Shown here: positions 1 to 6,789 of the stretch, piece by piece
Position numbering within the stretch: position 1 is the first letter of the stretch
Layout of the letters: every line of letters starts with the position of its first letter
NCBI GenBank assembly: GCA_964458125.1
Contig: CAYWHE010000131.1
Coordinates: 1-11,507, forward strand
DNA length: 11,507 bases
Direction of reading: 5' to 3'
Origin: CAYWHE01 sp964458125
Lineage (GTDB): Bacteria > Bacteroidota > Bacteroidia > AKYH767-A > OLB10
The notes under the pieces: model-generated
What the model was told of the DNA's origin: nothing
Database searches by the model: none
What the model saw: the letters and a program-made list of their open reading frames with translations, nothing else
Program-made: the position numbers and the translations under genes

Positions 1-147
1 CCGACTCGCCGACGCAGCCGGCAGCGCGGAAGCTGGGGAGGTTTCACATCCGGAGGCGGAGGTTTTGGCGGAGGCAGCAGCGGCGGGGGCTTTGGAGGTT
101 TTGGCGGAGGCAGCTTTGGAGGCGGAGGCGCCGGGGGAAGCTGGTAG
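1..147 (+). CDS. C-terminal end of a TPM-domain (YgcG-like) protein, 5' truncated
   Basis: Frame 1 is open from the window edge to a TAG stop at 145-147, giving 48 residues. The translation is a basic stretch (TRRRSRQRG) followed by an almost pure Gly/Phe/Ser tail that ends in SFGGGGAGGSW. This tail, with Trp as last residue, is the usual C-terminus of TPM-domain (formerly DUF477, YgcG-like) proteins. In that family a signal peptide, a periplasmic or extracytoplasmic TPM domain and a transmembrane helix come before the Gly-rich tail. The TPM domain and the membrane segment would lie upstream of the window, so the assignment rests on the tail alone. The family's role is poorly defined; membrane-associated quality control or photosystem repair is known only for some members. 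The gene is convergent with the phoH-family gene. Other Gly-rich secreted proteins cannot be excluded. Confidence 0.6.
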   Translation, partial: PTRRRSRQRGSWGGFTSGGGGFGGGSSGGGFGGFGGGSFGGGGAGGSW

Positions 148-170
148 CTTTTCGTTTAAGGTCCAACCCT

Positions 171-216
171 GAAGGAAAATGGCAGTTTTTGACTGCTGAT
201 TTCCTTCCTGGCCAGG
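171..216. other. Intergenic stem-loop plus adjacent palindrome
   Basis: GAAGGAAA (171-178) pairs perfectly with TTTCCTTC (200-207). After one A/A mismatch and two wobble pairs, GCAGT pairs with ACTGC, leaving a TTTTG loop (187-191), about 15 bp of stem in total. The right arm runs into a perfect 10-bp palindrome, CCTGGCCAGG (207-216). It lies 23 bp after the stop of the upstream gene, between two convergent genes, so a 3'-end or terminator role is plausible. There is no T-tract on either side, so it is not a canonical intrinsic terminator. The rest of 148-341 shows nothing recognisable. Confidence 0.45.
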
Positions 217-341
217 TTCAACATAGAAATTTGGTGTAATCTCCAATAGCCTCCATGTTTTTTGAATTCAACCGGTAAACTGCGGATCTGAAGCATTAAT
301 GCCCATTCTTCCGTGCAATAGGATGTATAAAAGAAACCGTA

Positions 342-1280
342 TTATTTTTCGTAGGCTTTGATGATGTCGCGTACCAGGCGGTGACGGACTACATCGGAGG
401 CATCGAGGTATATAAAATCAATTCCTGCAATATTTTTCAGGATACGGGTAGCCTGAATTAGTCCGGAGGGTTGTTTAACGGGAAGATCAACCTGGGTTAT
501 GTCACCGGTAACAATAAACTTGGCAGAAGGCCCCATTCGCGTTAAAAACATTTTCAACTGGCTTTCGGTGGCATTCTGCGCCTCATCCAGGATTACAAAA
601 GCATGATCGAGGGTACGGCCCCTCATAAAGGCCAGAGGCGCCACTTCAATAACACCTGATTCGATATAGGACCGAAGTTTTTCACCCGGAATCATGTCGA
701 ATAAGGCATCGTATAAGGGCCGCAGGTAGGGGTCAATCTTTTCCTTCAGGTCACCGGGAAGGAAACCCAGGTTCTCCCCCGCTTCTACTGCAGGACGCGT
801 TAAAATGATCCGTTTGATCTCCTTGTTTTTAAGGGCCCTCACCGCCAGGGCAACGGCGGTGTAGGTTTTACCGGTGCCGGCAGGACCAATGGCAAAGACG
901 ATGTCGTTTTGTTCGCTGCTGCCCACCATTTTTTGCTGGTTCGCCGTGCGGGCGCGAACAATCAGTCCCTGCTGACCATATACGAGAATATCCTTTGTCT
1001 CCTCACCTGCCTGTATGGGTATAACTCCGGTTCCATTCAGCATTTCCTCCACATCCTGCCGGGTAAGAATTCCTTTGTTTTCAAAATGTGAAATAAGCCT
1101 GTTGATTTTATCGATGAAAAGACTGATCTGTGCTTCATCACCCAGCACCTTCAGTTCATTGCCGCGGGATACAATTTTTAAAGCCGGAAATTTTTTTCGG
1201 ATCAGTTCTAAATTTGAATCGTTGACTCCAAAAAAAGATACGGAGTCGGCAAGTTCAATCGGGATGATAATTTCTCTCAA
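342..1280 (-). CDS. phoH: PhoH family protein (PhoH/YbeZ-like ATPase)
   Basis: This is a cytoplasmic P-loop ATPase of the PhoH family, 312 aa and full length for the bacterial YbeZ-like type. Family members are linked to RNA metabolism and often work with the endoribonuclease YbeY in ribosome maturation. The N-terminal ~85 residues resemble the KH-like segment common in this family. Walker A is GPAGTGKT (132-139) and Walker B is VILDEAQNA (229-237, D232/E233). Also present are the PhoH signatures RPAVEAGENLGFLPGD (162-177) and GDITQVDLP (259-267), and an Arg-rich C-terminal RHRLVRDII. The start shown is TTG (complement of 1278-1280). No in-frame ATG lies between it and the upstream stop at 1326-1328; an ATT at 1293-1295 is the only other plausible initiator. 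Conservation begins right at LREIII, which supports a start at or just before this TTG. The gene is divergent from ffh. Confidence 0.94.
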   Translation of the reverse strand: MREIIIPIELADSVSFFGVNDSNLELIRKKFPALKIVSRGNELKVLGDEAQISLFIDKINRLISHFENKGILTRQDVEEMLNGTGVIPIQAGEETKDILVYGQQGLIVRARTANQQKMVGSSEQNDIVFAIGPAGTGKTYTAVALAVRALKNKEIKRIILTRPAVEAGENLGFLPGDLKEKIDPYLRPLYDALFDMIPGEKLRSYIESGVIEVAPLAFMRGRTLDHAFVILDEAQNATESQLKMFLTRMGPSAKFIVTGDITQVDLPVKQPSGLIQATRILKNIAGIDFIYLDASDVVRHRLVRDIIKAYEK

Positions 1281-1375
1281 ATGATGCAGTTTAATACGTT
1301 CAGGAAACCCGGCAGCTGAGTCAAATCAAACGCCTGCCTTTTTGTACGAATTTTTTTTAATAGGGTTATAGGATA

Positions 1376-1383
1376 CAAATATA
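1376..1383 (-). promoter_or_regulatory. Predicted phoH promoter, -7 element
   Basis: On the minus strand this reads TATATTTG, a perfect match to the Bacteroidota primary sigma -7 consensus TAnnTTTG. Transcription would start near 1370, giving a leader of roughly 90 nt before the TTG start. No clear -33 TTTG is seen at the usual spacing; that position is occupied by an inverted repeat (1391-1407). Confidence 0.5.
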
Positions 1384-1390
1384 ATTGATT

Positions 1391-1407
1391 AGGCGGACTG
1401 GCCGCCT
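1391..1407. repeat. Inverted repeat upstream of the phoH -7 element
   Basis: AGGCGG (1391-1396) and CCGCCT (1402-1407) form a perfect 6-bp inverted repeat around ACTGG. It sits 7 bp upstream of the predicted phoH -7 box and overlaps the -33 region. Position and dyad symmetry would suit a protein-binding operator, but no regulator is identified. Confidence 0.4.
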
Positions 1408-1539
1408 CCTGTATCAAAAATCCTGCCTGGAAAGTTATGTTCAACCAACAATCATCCCCTTCTCGCCTCTTGCCACTTATCTTGTATTTATTTGTATGTC
1501 AACTATTTAATACATATTCCGGGATGAATAATTGCGATC

Positions 1540-1551
1540 CGGCCCGGGCCG
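1540..1551. repeat. 12-bp perfect GC palindrome upstream of ffh
   Basis: CGGCCCGGGCCG is a perfect 12-bp palindrome ending 19 bp before the ffh -7 octamer, so it covers the expected -33 position. It may be an operator-like site or a chance GC palindrome. Confidence 0.35.
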
Positions 1552-1570
1552 TTCTTCCAAAAAATTACCC

Positions 1571-1578
1571 TATATTTG
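1571..1578 (+). promoter_or_regulatory. Predicted ffh promoter, -7 element
   Basis: TATATTTG matches the Bacteroidota -7 consensus TAnnTTTG exactly and is followed by CA, with the likely transcription start near 1584. That leaves a leader of about 30 nt before the ffh ATG at 1613. This argues against the longer open frame that begins at 1532, upstream of the promoter. Confidence 0.6.
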
Positions 1579-1612
1579 CATCCCTGAAAATAAAAGAGCT
1601 TTCAAAAAAACC

Positions 1613-2938
1613 ATGTTTGATAATTTATCCGATAAACTTGACCGTGCTTTTAAAATCCTGAAAGGACAGGGAAAGATCACGGAAATAAATATTGCTGAAA
1701 CACTCAAGGAGGTCCGAAAGGCTCTTTTGGATGCAGACGTTAACTACAAAGTAGCCAAAACGTTTACGGATACCGTTAAAGAAAAAGCGCTGGGCCAGGA
1801 TGTATTGATTTCGGTGAGCCCGGGGCAGCTGATGGTCAAAATCGTGCATGCTGAACTGGTTGCCCTGATGGGTGGCCGTCAGGCCGAACTGGACCTGAAA
1901 GCGAATCCGACTGTAATCCTGATGTCGGGATTGCAGGGTTCGGGTAAGACAACGTTAAGCGGCAAACTGGCCGGTTATCTCAAGAATAAAAGGGGAAAGA
2001 ATCCCCTGTTGGTAGCCTGTGACATCTACCGTCCTGCAGCCATCGAGCAGCTCCATGTGCTTGGCCAACAGATTGGAGCAGAGGTCTATTCAGAACCGGA
2101 AAACAAAAACCCGGTTCAGATTTCCCGGAATGCCATAGCCCGGGCAAAAGAACTGGGAAACAATGTTGTTATTATCGATACGGCCGGTCGCCTGGCTGTG
2201 GATGAGGCCATGATGAATGAAATTTCAGCCATCAAAGAAGCCATCCGACCGAATGAAATTTTATTCGTCGTGGATGCCATGACCGGTCAGGATGCGGTAA
2301 ACACGGCTAAAACCTTCAACGAAAGGCTTGATTTCGATGGAGTGGTATTGACCAAAATGGATGGAGACACGCGGGGTGGTGCGGCTCTTTCCATTAAATC
2401 AGTGGTCAACAAACCGATTAAATTTATCGGTACCGGGGAGAAGCTGGATGCCCTGGATGTATTTTACCCGGAACGCATGGCCGACCGGATTTTGGGCATG
2501 GGTGATATCGTATCCCTGGTGGAAAAGGCACAGGAACAGTTTGACGCCAAGGAGGCCGCTGAATTGCAGAAAAAAATTGCCAAAAACCAGTTTAATTTCA
2601 ATGATTTTTACAACCAGCTTCAACAGATAAAAAAAATGGGAAACATGAAAGATCTTGTTTCCATGATACCCGGTGTGGGCAAGGCGGTGAAAGACATTGA
2701 CATCAGCAACGATTCCTTTAAAAACATTGAAGCCATCATCCAGTCGATGACGATGCAGGAAAAGGAAGATCCGGGCCTCCTCAACGGCAACCGGAAAAAA
2801 AGAATTGCAGCGGGCAGCGGCACCACCATTCAGGAGGTAAACAAACTCATCAAACAATTTGAAGATATGCGGAAGATGATGAAAATGTTTGCCGGCGGCA
2901 AGGTTCCCAAGATGCCTCCCATGGGAATGAGAAGGTAA
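1613..2938 (+). CDS. ffh: Signal recognition particle protein Ffh (SRP54)
   Basis: Ffh is the cytoplasmic GTPase that, with the small SRP RNA, binds signal sequences on ribosomes and delivers them to FtsY and the Sec translocon. From ATG 1613 the protein is 441 aa, normal for bacterial Ffh. It has an N-terminal helical bundle (about 1-90) and the G domain: P-loop GLQGSGKTT (106-114), DTAGR (189-193) and TKMDGD (247-252). The Met-rich M domain (about 300-441) carries MIPGVGK (351-357) and the SRP-RNA-binding segment RIAAGSGTT (397-405), followed by a helix ending in MRKMMKMF. The open frame extends back to 1532, but those extra 27 residues are unlike the family and lie across the promoter, while MFDNLSDKLDRAFK is the typical N-terminus. 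No Shine-Dalgarno precedes it. folD follows 94 bp later. No SRP RNA gene is seen in the window. Confidence 0.97.
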   Translation: MFDNLSDKLDRAFKILKGQGKITEINIAETLKEVRKALLDADVNYKVAKTFTDTVKEKALGQDVLISVSPGQLMVKIVHAELVALMGGRQAELDLKANPTVILMSGLQGSGKTTLSGKLAGYLKNKRGKNPLLVACDIYRPAAIEQLHVLGQQIGAEVYSEPENKNPVQISRNAIARAKELGNNVVIIDTAGRLAVDEAMMNEISAIKEAIRPNEILFVVDAMTGQDAVNTAKTFNERLDFDGVVLTKMDGDTRGGAALSIKSVVNKPIKFIGTGEKLDALDVFYPERMADRILGMGDIVSLVEKAQEQFDAKEAAELQKKIAKNQFNFNDFYNQLQQIKKMGNMKDLVSMIPGVGKAVKDIDISNDSFKNIEAIIQSMTMQEKEDPGLLNGNRKKRIAAGSGTTIQEVNKLIKQFEDMRKMMKMFAGGKVPKMPPMGMRR

Positions 2939-3032
2939 TTCTATACCCTGACAGGAATTTCACCGGTCTGTCCATTAGCACCTTCCCCTTATACAGATCA
3001 ACGGATCAAACTGACATTAACTTTTTTAGCGT

Positions 3033-3914
3033 ATGATACTATTAGATGGAAAAGAAACAGCTGCAGCCTATAAAAAGGACCTGGCTACGGAAGCGGCCCT
3101 GCTGAAGGCAGCCAGGGGCCGGCCTCCGCACCTTGCCGCCATCCTTGTCGGGAACAGTGGGGCTTCGGAAACCTATATTGCCAGCAAGGTGAGTACCTGT
3201 CATGAAATCGGTTTCAATTCCACCCTTATCCGTTTTGAAAATACCATTACCGAAAAGGAATTGCTGGAAAAAATCTTAGCCATCAATACCGATCCGGCCA
3301 TTGACGGATTGATTGTGCAAATGCCTCTTCCCATGCATATTTCGGTGCAGCGGGTGACGGAAACCATATCGCCATCGAAGGATGTGGATGGCTTTCATCC
3401 GGTGAACGCCGGCCGGATGATGCAAAATCTGCCCTGTTATGTAGCTGCCACCCCGAAGGGTATATTGCTTTTATTTGAAAAGTATAACATTGAAACCGCG
3501 GGCAGGCATTGTGTGATCCTGGGCCGCAGCAACATTGTCGGTACCCCGATGAGTGTACTGATGTCGCGCAACAGCTATCCTGGCAACAGCACGGTTACAC
3601 TTTGCCACAGCCGGACAAAAAACCTGACTGCACACCTGCAACAGGCCGATATTCTCATAGCCGCACTCGGCAACCCGGAATTTGTCAGGGGTTCCATGGT
3701 TAAGGAAGGGGCAGTAGTCATTGACGTGGGGATCACCCGAATAGCCGATACCAATGCCAAAAGGGGTTATCGTATACGGGGTGATGTTAAATTTGACGAA
3801 GTATCGCCAAAATGCAGTTATATCACCCCGGTTCCCGGAGGTGTAGGGCCGATGACCATCATCGGGCTGATGCAGAACACCCTGCTGGCTGCAAAAGGAG
3901 AGGTTCATTTCTGA
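3033..3914 (+). CDS. folD: Bifunctional methylenetetrahydrofolate dehydrogenase / methenyltetrahydrofolate cyclohydrolase FolD
   Basis: FolD is a cytoplasmic enzyme interconverting 5,10-methylene-THF, 5,10-methenyl-THF and 10-formyl-THF, usually with NADP. It supplies one-carbon units for purine and formyl-Met-tRNA synthesis. At 293 aa it is full length. The substrate site shows Tyr48 and the catalytic Lys52 (TYIASK), QMPLP (96-100) and DVDGFHPVN (117-125). The Rossmann dinucleotide site is GRSNIVGTP (164-172), and the C-terminal signature is PVPGGVGPMT (266-275). All hallmark residues of the active bifunctional enzyme are present. The start MILLDGKETA matches the family; no Shine-Dalgarno is visible. 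It lies between ffh and queE on the same strand, and no separate promoter is evident, so co-transcription with ffh is likely. Confidence 0.97.
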   Translation: MILLDGKETAAAYKKDLATEAALLKAARGRPPHLAAILVGNSGASETYIASKVSTCHEIGFNSTLIRFENTITEKELLEKILAINTDPAIDGLIVQMPLPMHISVQRVTETISPSKDVDGFHPVNAGRMMQNLPCYVAATPKGILLLFEKYNIETAGRHCVILGRSNIVGTPMSVLMSRNSYPGNSTVTLCHSRTKNLTAHLQQADILIAALGNPEFVRGSMVKEGAVVIDVGITRIADTNAKRGYRIRGDVKFDEVSPKCSYITPVPGGVGPMTIIGLMQNTLLAAKGEVHF

Positions 3915-3918
3915 ACCT
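3901..3918 (+). other. Small hairpin at the folD stop codon
   Basis: AGGTTC (3901-3906) and GAACCT (3913-3918) form a perfect 6-bp stem with a 6-nt loop. It straddles the folD TGA (3912-3914). There is no T-tract, so termination is unlikely; it may affect mRNA stability or read-through to queE, or be chance. Confidence 0.25.
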
Positions 3919-3951
3919 GTCATAACCCGGAAATATTTACCATTTCAAAGG

Positions 3952-4563
3952 ATGTCATCCCACACCAACAAACTTCCGCTGATGGAAGGTTTTTACACCA
4001 TTCAGGGGGAAGGCTTTCATGCCGGTGAAGCCGCATATTTTATCCGGCTTGGAGGATGTGATGTAGGCTGTGTCTGGTGTGATGTTAAAGATTCCTGGGA
4101 TAAAAAAAAACACCCGGAGGTAACCGTCAGGACCATTGTCGGCCATGCCCTGCTTCATCCTGCCAGGGCAGTCGTCGTTACCGGAGGGGAGCCGTTGCAA
4201 TATAACCTCGATGAATTATGTTCCGCCCTGAAAAAGGAACATTTCTCCACCTGGCTGGAAACCTCCGGCGCTTTTCCCCTGAGCGGATCATGGGACTGGA
4301 TATGCCTGTCACCAAAAAAATTCAAAGCACCCCTGTCCGGGGTGGTGAAAGCGGCTGATGAACTTAAAATCATCATCTACAATGCTTCTGATTTTAAATG
4401 GGCAGAGAAGTATAAAAAGTACGTAAAACCTTCCTGTAAACTTTTCCTGCAACCGGAATACGGCGTGTTCAATAAAATGATGCCCATGATCGTTCAATAT
4501 GTGAAGCAACATCCCGAATGGAGGATTTCCCTGCAGGTGCATAAGGTCATGAGCATTCCATAA
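3952..4563 (+). CDS. queE: 7-carboxy-7-deazaguanine synthase QueE (radical SAM)
   Basis: QueE is a radical S-adenosylmethionine enzyme that converts 6-carboxy-5,6,7,8-tetrahydropterin to 7-carboxy-7-deazaguanine, on the path to preQ0 and queuosine in tRNA. It is cytoplasmic and needs a [4Fe-4S] cluster and Mg. The N-terminal segment EGFYTIQGEG (12-21) is the QueE signature. The cluster cysteines are in CDVGCVWCD (C36, C40, C43; CxxxCxxC). The SAM-binding motif is TGGEP (77-81). The C-terminus LQVHKVMSIP matches the end typical of the family (LQxHKxxxIP). At 203 aa it is of normal length for Bacteroidota. It starts 37 bp after folD, which suggests one transcript. The other queuosine genes (queD, queC, folE) are not in this window. 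Confidence 0.95.
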   Translation: MSSHTNKLPLMEGFYTIQGEGFHAGEAAYFIRLGGCDVGCVWCDVKDSWDKKKHPEVTVRTIVGHALLHPARAVVVTGGEPLQYNLDELCSALKKEHFSTWLETSGAFPLSGSWDWICLSPKKFKAPLSGVVKAADELKIIIYNASDFKWAEKYKKYVKPSCKLFLQPEYGVFNKMMPMIVQYVKQHPEWRISLQVHKVMSIP

Positions 4564-4638
4564 GCCGCTCAGTTCCTTCCGATTTTTCCCGCCAATCATA
4601 TGAATCTGCTTTAACGCCTGCCTTTATGGAATAATCGT

Positions 4639-4646
4639 TTACTTTG
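4639..4646 (+). promoter_or_regulatory. Possible promoter of the OmpA-family gene, -7 element
   Basis: TTACTTTG matches TAnnTTTG at seven of eight positions counting the two free bases, and ends 19 bp before the ATG at 4666. No clear -33 TTTG is seen. The 102-bp gap after queE and this octamer suggest that the gene has its own transcription start. Confidence 0.35.
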
Positions 4647-4665
4647 TGAAGACATCACGAATATC

Positions 4666-6615
4666 ATGAATAAAATTCTTCTGTTTCTATTGTTTACTTT
4701 TTCAGCCGTAACGGTATGTAAAGCACAAAAGGGTGTTGCTTATACGACCAGGTCCAAAGCTGCCATAAAAGCATTTGAACGGGGAGCCATTGCCTATGAT
4801 TACAAACGTTATGCAGAAGCCATAGAATCATTAAAGAATGCACTGAAGGAAGATGAAAACTTTATCGAAGCGCACATGCTGTTCGGTGATATAGCGGCTG
4901 ATACACGGGACTGGGAAACTTCCGCCCAACACTACAAAAGAGCCGTAGACCTGGATCCTGCTTTCTTCCCGCAGAATTATTACAACCTGGCCAAATCTGA
5001 AATGCACCTTGAAAAATACGAAGAGGCCGGTACACACCTGAAAAAATTTCTGACCGTCACGAAAATTGCTCCGGCATTGAAAACCCGGGCTGTCAAACTT
5101 CTTGAAACATGTTTATTTGCTGCTGAACAGGTTAAACATCCGGTTCCCTTTAACCCCGTTAACCTGGGCGACAGCATTAATTCCACGGCCAAAGAATATT
5201 TACCCGTTCTTACGGCAGATGAACAACTTATCGTGTTTACCCGGATGAAACCGAAGGCGGTACAGCACCCGGGCATAGGCAGCAACAATTTCGAAGAAGA
5301 TTTTTACACGGCAGAAAAATCAAACCATGCCTGGTCTTTGAGCAGGCCTGTAGGTCCTCCTATTAACACACCTTTAAACGAAGGAGGGCAATGCCTCTCT
5401 CCCGACGGACATTCCATATATTATACCGGATGTGACCGCCCGGAAGGAATGGGCAGCTGTGATATTTATTTTTCCCGGAAGACGGGCAACAAATGGAGTG
5501 AGCCCGTTAATTTAGGAAGCAAGGTCAATTCAAAAGAATGGGATTCACAGCCCAGCATTGCCTTTGATGACAACACGCTGTACTTCACCAGTACCCGACC
5601 CGGTGGTTTTGGGGGAAGCGATATATGGAAATGTGTGAAAGGTCCTGACGGGTCATGGGGAACGGCTGTAAATTTGGGCCAGGTGATCAATACATCGAAA
5701 AATGAAAACTCCCCTTTTATCCATACCGATAACCGAACCTTGTATTTTTCAAGCGATGGCCATCCCGGTATGGGTGATGCGGATTTATTCCTGAGCCGGA
5801 TCGACAGCAACGGGCAATGGCAGCCACCGGTGAATTTGGGTTACCCGATCAACACCAGCGGGGAGGAGTTCAGCCTGTTTGTCAGTAATGACGGCCATAC
5901 CGGGTATTTTTCAACCGAGCGCCTGAAGGGATTCGGCTCACTGGATTTGTATTCGTTTGAAATGGCTGCAAGCATCCGGCCCTTCGTGGTGAGTTACGTA
6001 AAAGGCACGGTTACCGGCTTTTCAGATAAAAAACCATTACAGGCAGCTTTTGAAATCATCGACAATGAAACCGGCAGGGTGGTTGTGAAATCGAATACAG
6101 ACAGGGTTACGGGTGAATTCCTGGTTTGCCTTCCCAGCGGAAAAGACTACGGACTAAACGTTTCCAAAGAAGGCTACCTTTTTTATTCCGACCATTTTTC
6201 CTGTAAGGATCCATCCGGTATGAAAAATGCCTACCTGGTTTCGGTTGAAATGAAGCAGGCGAAAGCGGGTGAAAAAGTCATATTGAAGAATATATTTTTT
6301 GAATCCAATTCCTTCGAACTGAAAAGCGAGTCCTTCCCCGAGTTGGGAAAATTAACCGCATTTTTAACTGCATCCCCGAATATAAAGATTGAAATCGGCG
6401 GGCATACCGATCAGGTGGGAGATGAAAAAAGCAATCTGGTCCTTTCTGAAAAACGTGCCAGGGCCGTTTTTGATTACCTGGTGAGGGCAGGAATTCCAGA
6501 ATCCAGGCTCAGTTCTAAAGGTTACGGGGAAAGCAAACCGGTTTCCGATAATGAAACAGAAGAAGGGAAAGCCCTGAACCGGAGAACCGAATTCCGTATT
6601 CTGTCTATACAGTAA
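4666..6615 (+). CDS. TPR / PD40 beta-propeller / regulatory domain / OmpA_C protein (PorE-like)
   Basis: This is a 649-aa exported envelope protein. Residues 1-20 form a signal peptide, probably cut after CKA before Gln21. Three TPR-like helical pairs cover about 33-136. Five PD40 (WD40-like) blades follow from about 165 to 430, each introduced by a VNLG..IN-type motif; equivalent residues are near 177, 239, 293, 346 and 399. A carboxypeptidase-regulatory-like beta domain spans about 440-520. The C-terminal OmpA domain (about 540-649) has GGHTD (578-582) and N590..LSEKRA with R597, where D582 and R597 are the expected peptidoglycan (mDAP) ligands. This domain order is that of Porphyromonas PorE, a periplasmic T9SS component bound to peptidoglycan. 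Many Bacteroidota OmpA paralogues share parts of it, so I do not assign the symbol. Unlike PorE, a lipoprotein, Cys18 here is preceded by Val, a poor lipobox. Confidence 0.88.
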   Translation: MNKILLFLLFTFSAVTVCKAQKGVAYTTRSKAAIKAFERGAIAYDYKRYAEAIESLKNALKEDENFIEAHMLFGDIAADTRDWETSAQHYKRAVDLDPAFFPQNYYNLAKSEMHLEKYEEAGTHLKKFLTVTKIAPALKTRAVKLLETCLFAAEQVKHPVPFNPVNLGDSINSTAKEYLPVLTADEQLIVFTRMKPKAVQHPGIGSNNFEEDFYTAEKSNHAWSLSRPVGPPINTPLNEGGQCLSPDGHSIYYTGCDRPEGMGSCDIYFSRKTGNKWSEPVNLGSKVNSKEWDSQPSIAFDDNTLYFTSTRPGGFGGSDIWKCVKGPDGSWGTAVNLGQVINTSKNENSPFIHTDNRTLYFSSDGHPGMGDADLFLSRIDSNGQWQPPVNLGYPINTSGEEFSLFVSNDGHTGYFSTERLKGFGSLDLYSFEMAASIRPFVVSYVKGTVTGFSDKKPLQAAFEIIDNETGRVVVKSNTDRVTGEFLVCLPSGKDYGLNVSKEGYLFYSDHFSCKDPSGMKNAYLVSVEMKQAKAGEKVILKNIFFESNSFELKSESFPELGKLTAFLTASPNIKIEIGGHTDQVGDEKSNLVLSEKRARAVFDYLVRAGIPESRLSSKGYGESKPVSDNETEEGKALNRRTEFRILSIQ

Positions 6616-6645
6616 GTTGCCTGTCCAGTATAAGAAAATAACCCA

Positions 6646-6789
6646 AAGGGAGTTTACCTGTCCGTCANNNNNNNNNNNNNNNNNNNNNNNNNNNNNNNNN
6701 NNNNNNNNNNNNNNNNNNNNNNNNNNNNNNNNNNNNNNNNNNNNNNNNNNNNNNNNNNNNNNNNNNNAAGGGAGTTTACCTGTCCGTCA
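6646..6789. repeat. Identical 22-bp sequence on both sides of the assembly gap
   Basis: The 22 bases just before the gap (6646-6667) are identical to the 22 bases just after it (6768-6789); both begin AAGGGAGTTT. The copies abut the gap exactly. This is the pattern of two contig ends that overlap but were joined by a fixed run of N. The right-hand copy includes the pgk stop codon (complement of 6787-6789). Confidence 0.9.
6668..6767. other. Assembly gap of exactly 100 N
   Basis: The run of N is exactly 100 bases, a common placeholder for unknown length. It lies between the convergent 3' ends of the OmpA-family gene and pgk, so no gene is interrupted. Any shared terminator of these two genes would be within or beside it. 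Open frames crossing it are artefacts. Confidence 0.97.

Larger units (their letters stand above)
1281..1612. other. Divergent intergenic region between phoH and ffh
   Basis: These 332 bp carry no convincing gene. They hold one -7-type octamer for each flanking gene, both reading TATATTTG outward (1376-1383 minus, 1571-1578 plus). Each has a GC-rich palindrome on its upstream side (1391-1407 and 1540-1551). The stretch between the two palindromes is AT-rich, with no recognised RNA structure. Short open frames here (e.g. 1437-1661) lack family similarity and overlap the ffh start. Confidence 0.6.

Noticed and set aside
1..147. Repetitive glycine-rich DNA considered as a tandem repeat or CRISPR-like array
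   Set aside because: It is an open reading frame with a stop and a tail typical of TPM-domain proteins; there are no regular spacers.
1532..1612. Longer ffh start giving 27 extra N-terminal residues
   Set aside because: The extension spans the predicted -7 promoter element and does not resemble Ffh, whereas MFDNLSDKL at 1613 is a typical start.
1281..1612. Possible small SRP RNA gene next to ffh
   Set aside because: I see no GGAAGCAGCC-like loop or matching long stem in this or any other intergenic region of the window.
2399..2857. 152-codon minus-strand open frame
   Set aside because: It is antisense to the ffh G and M domains; no family features, and a shadow of ffh codon usage.
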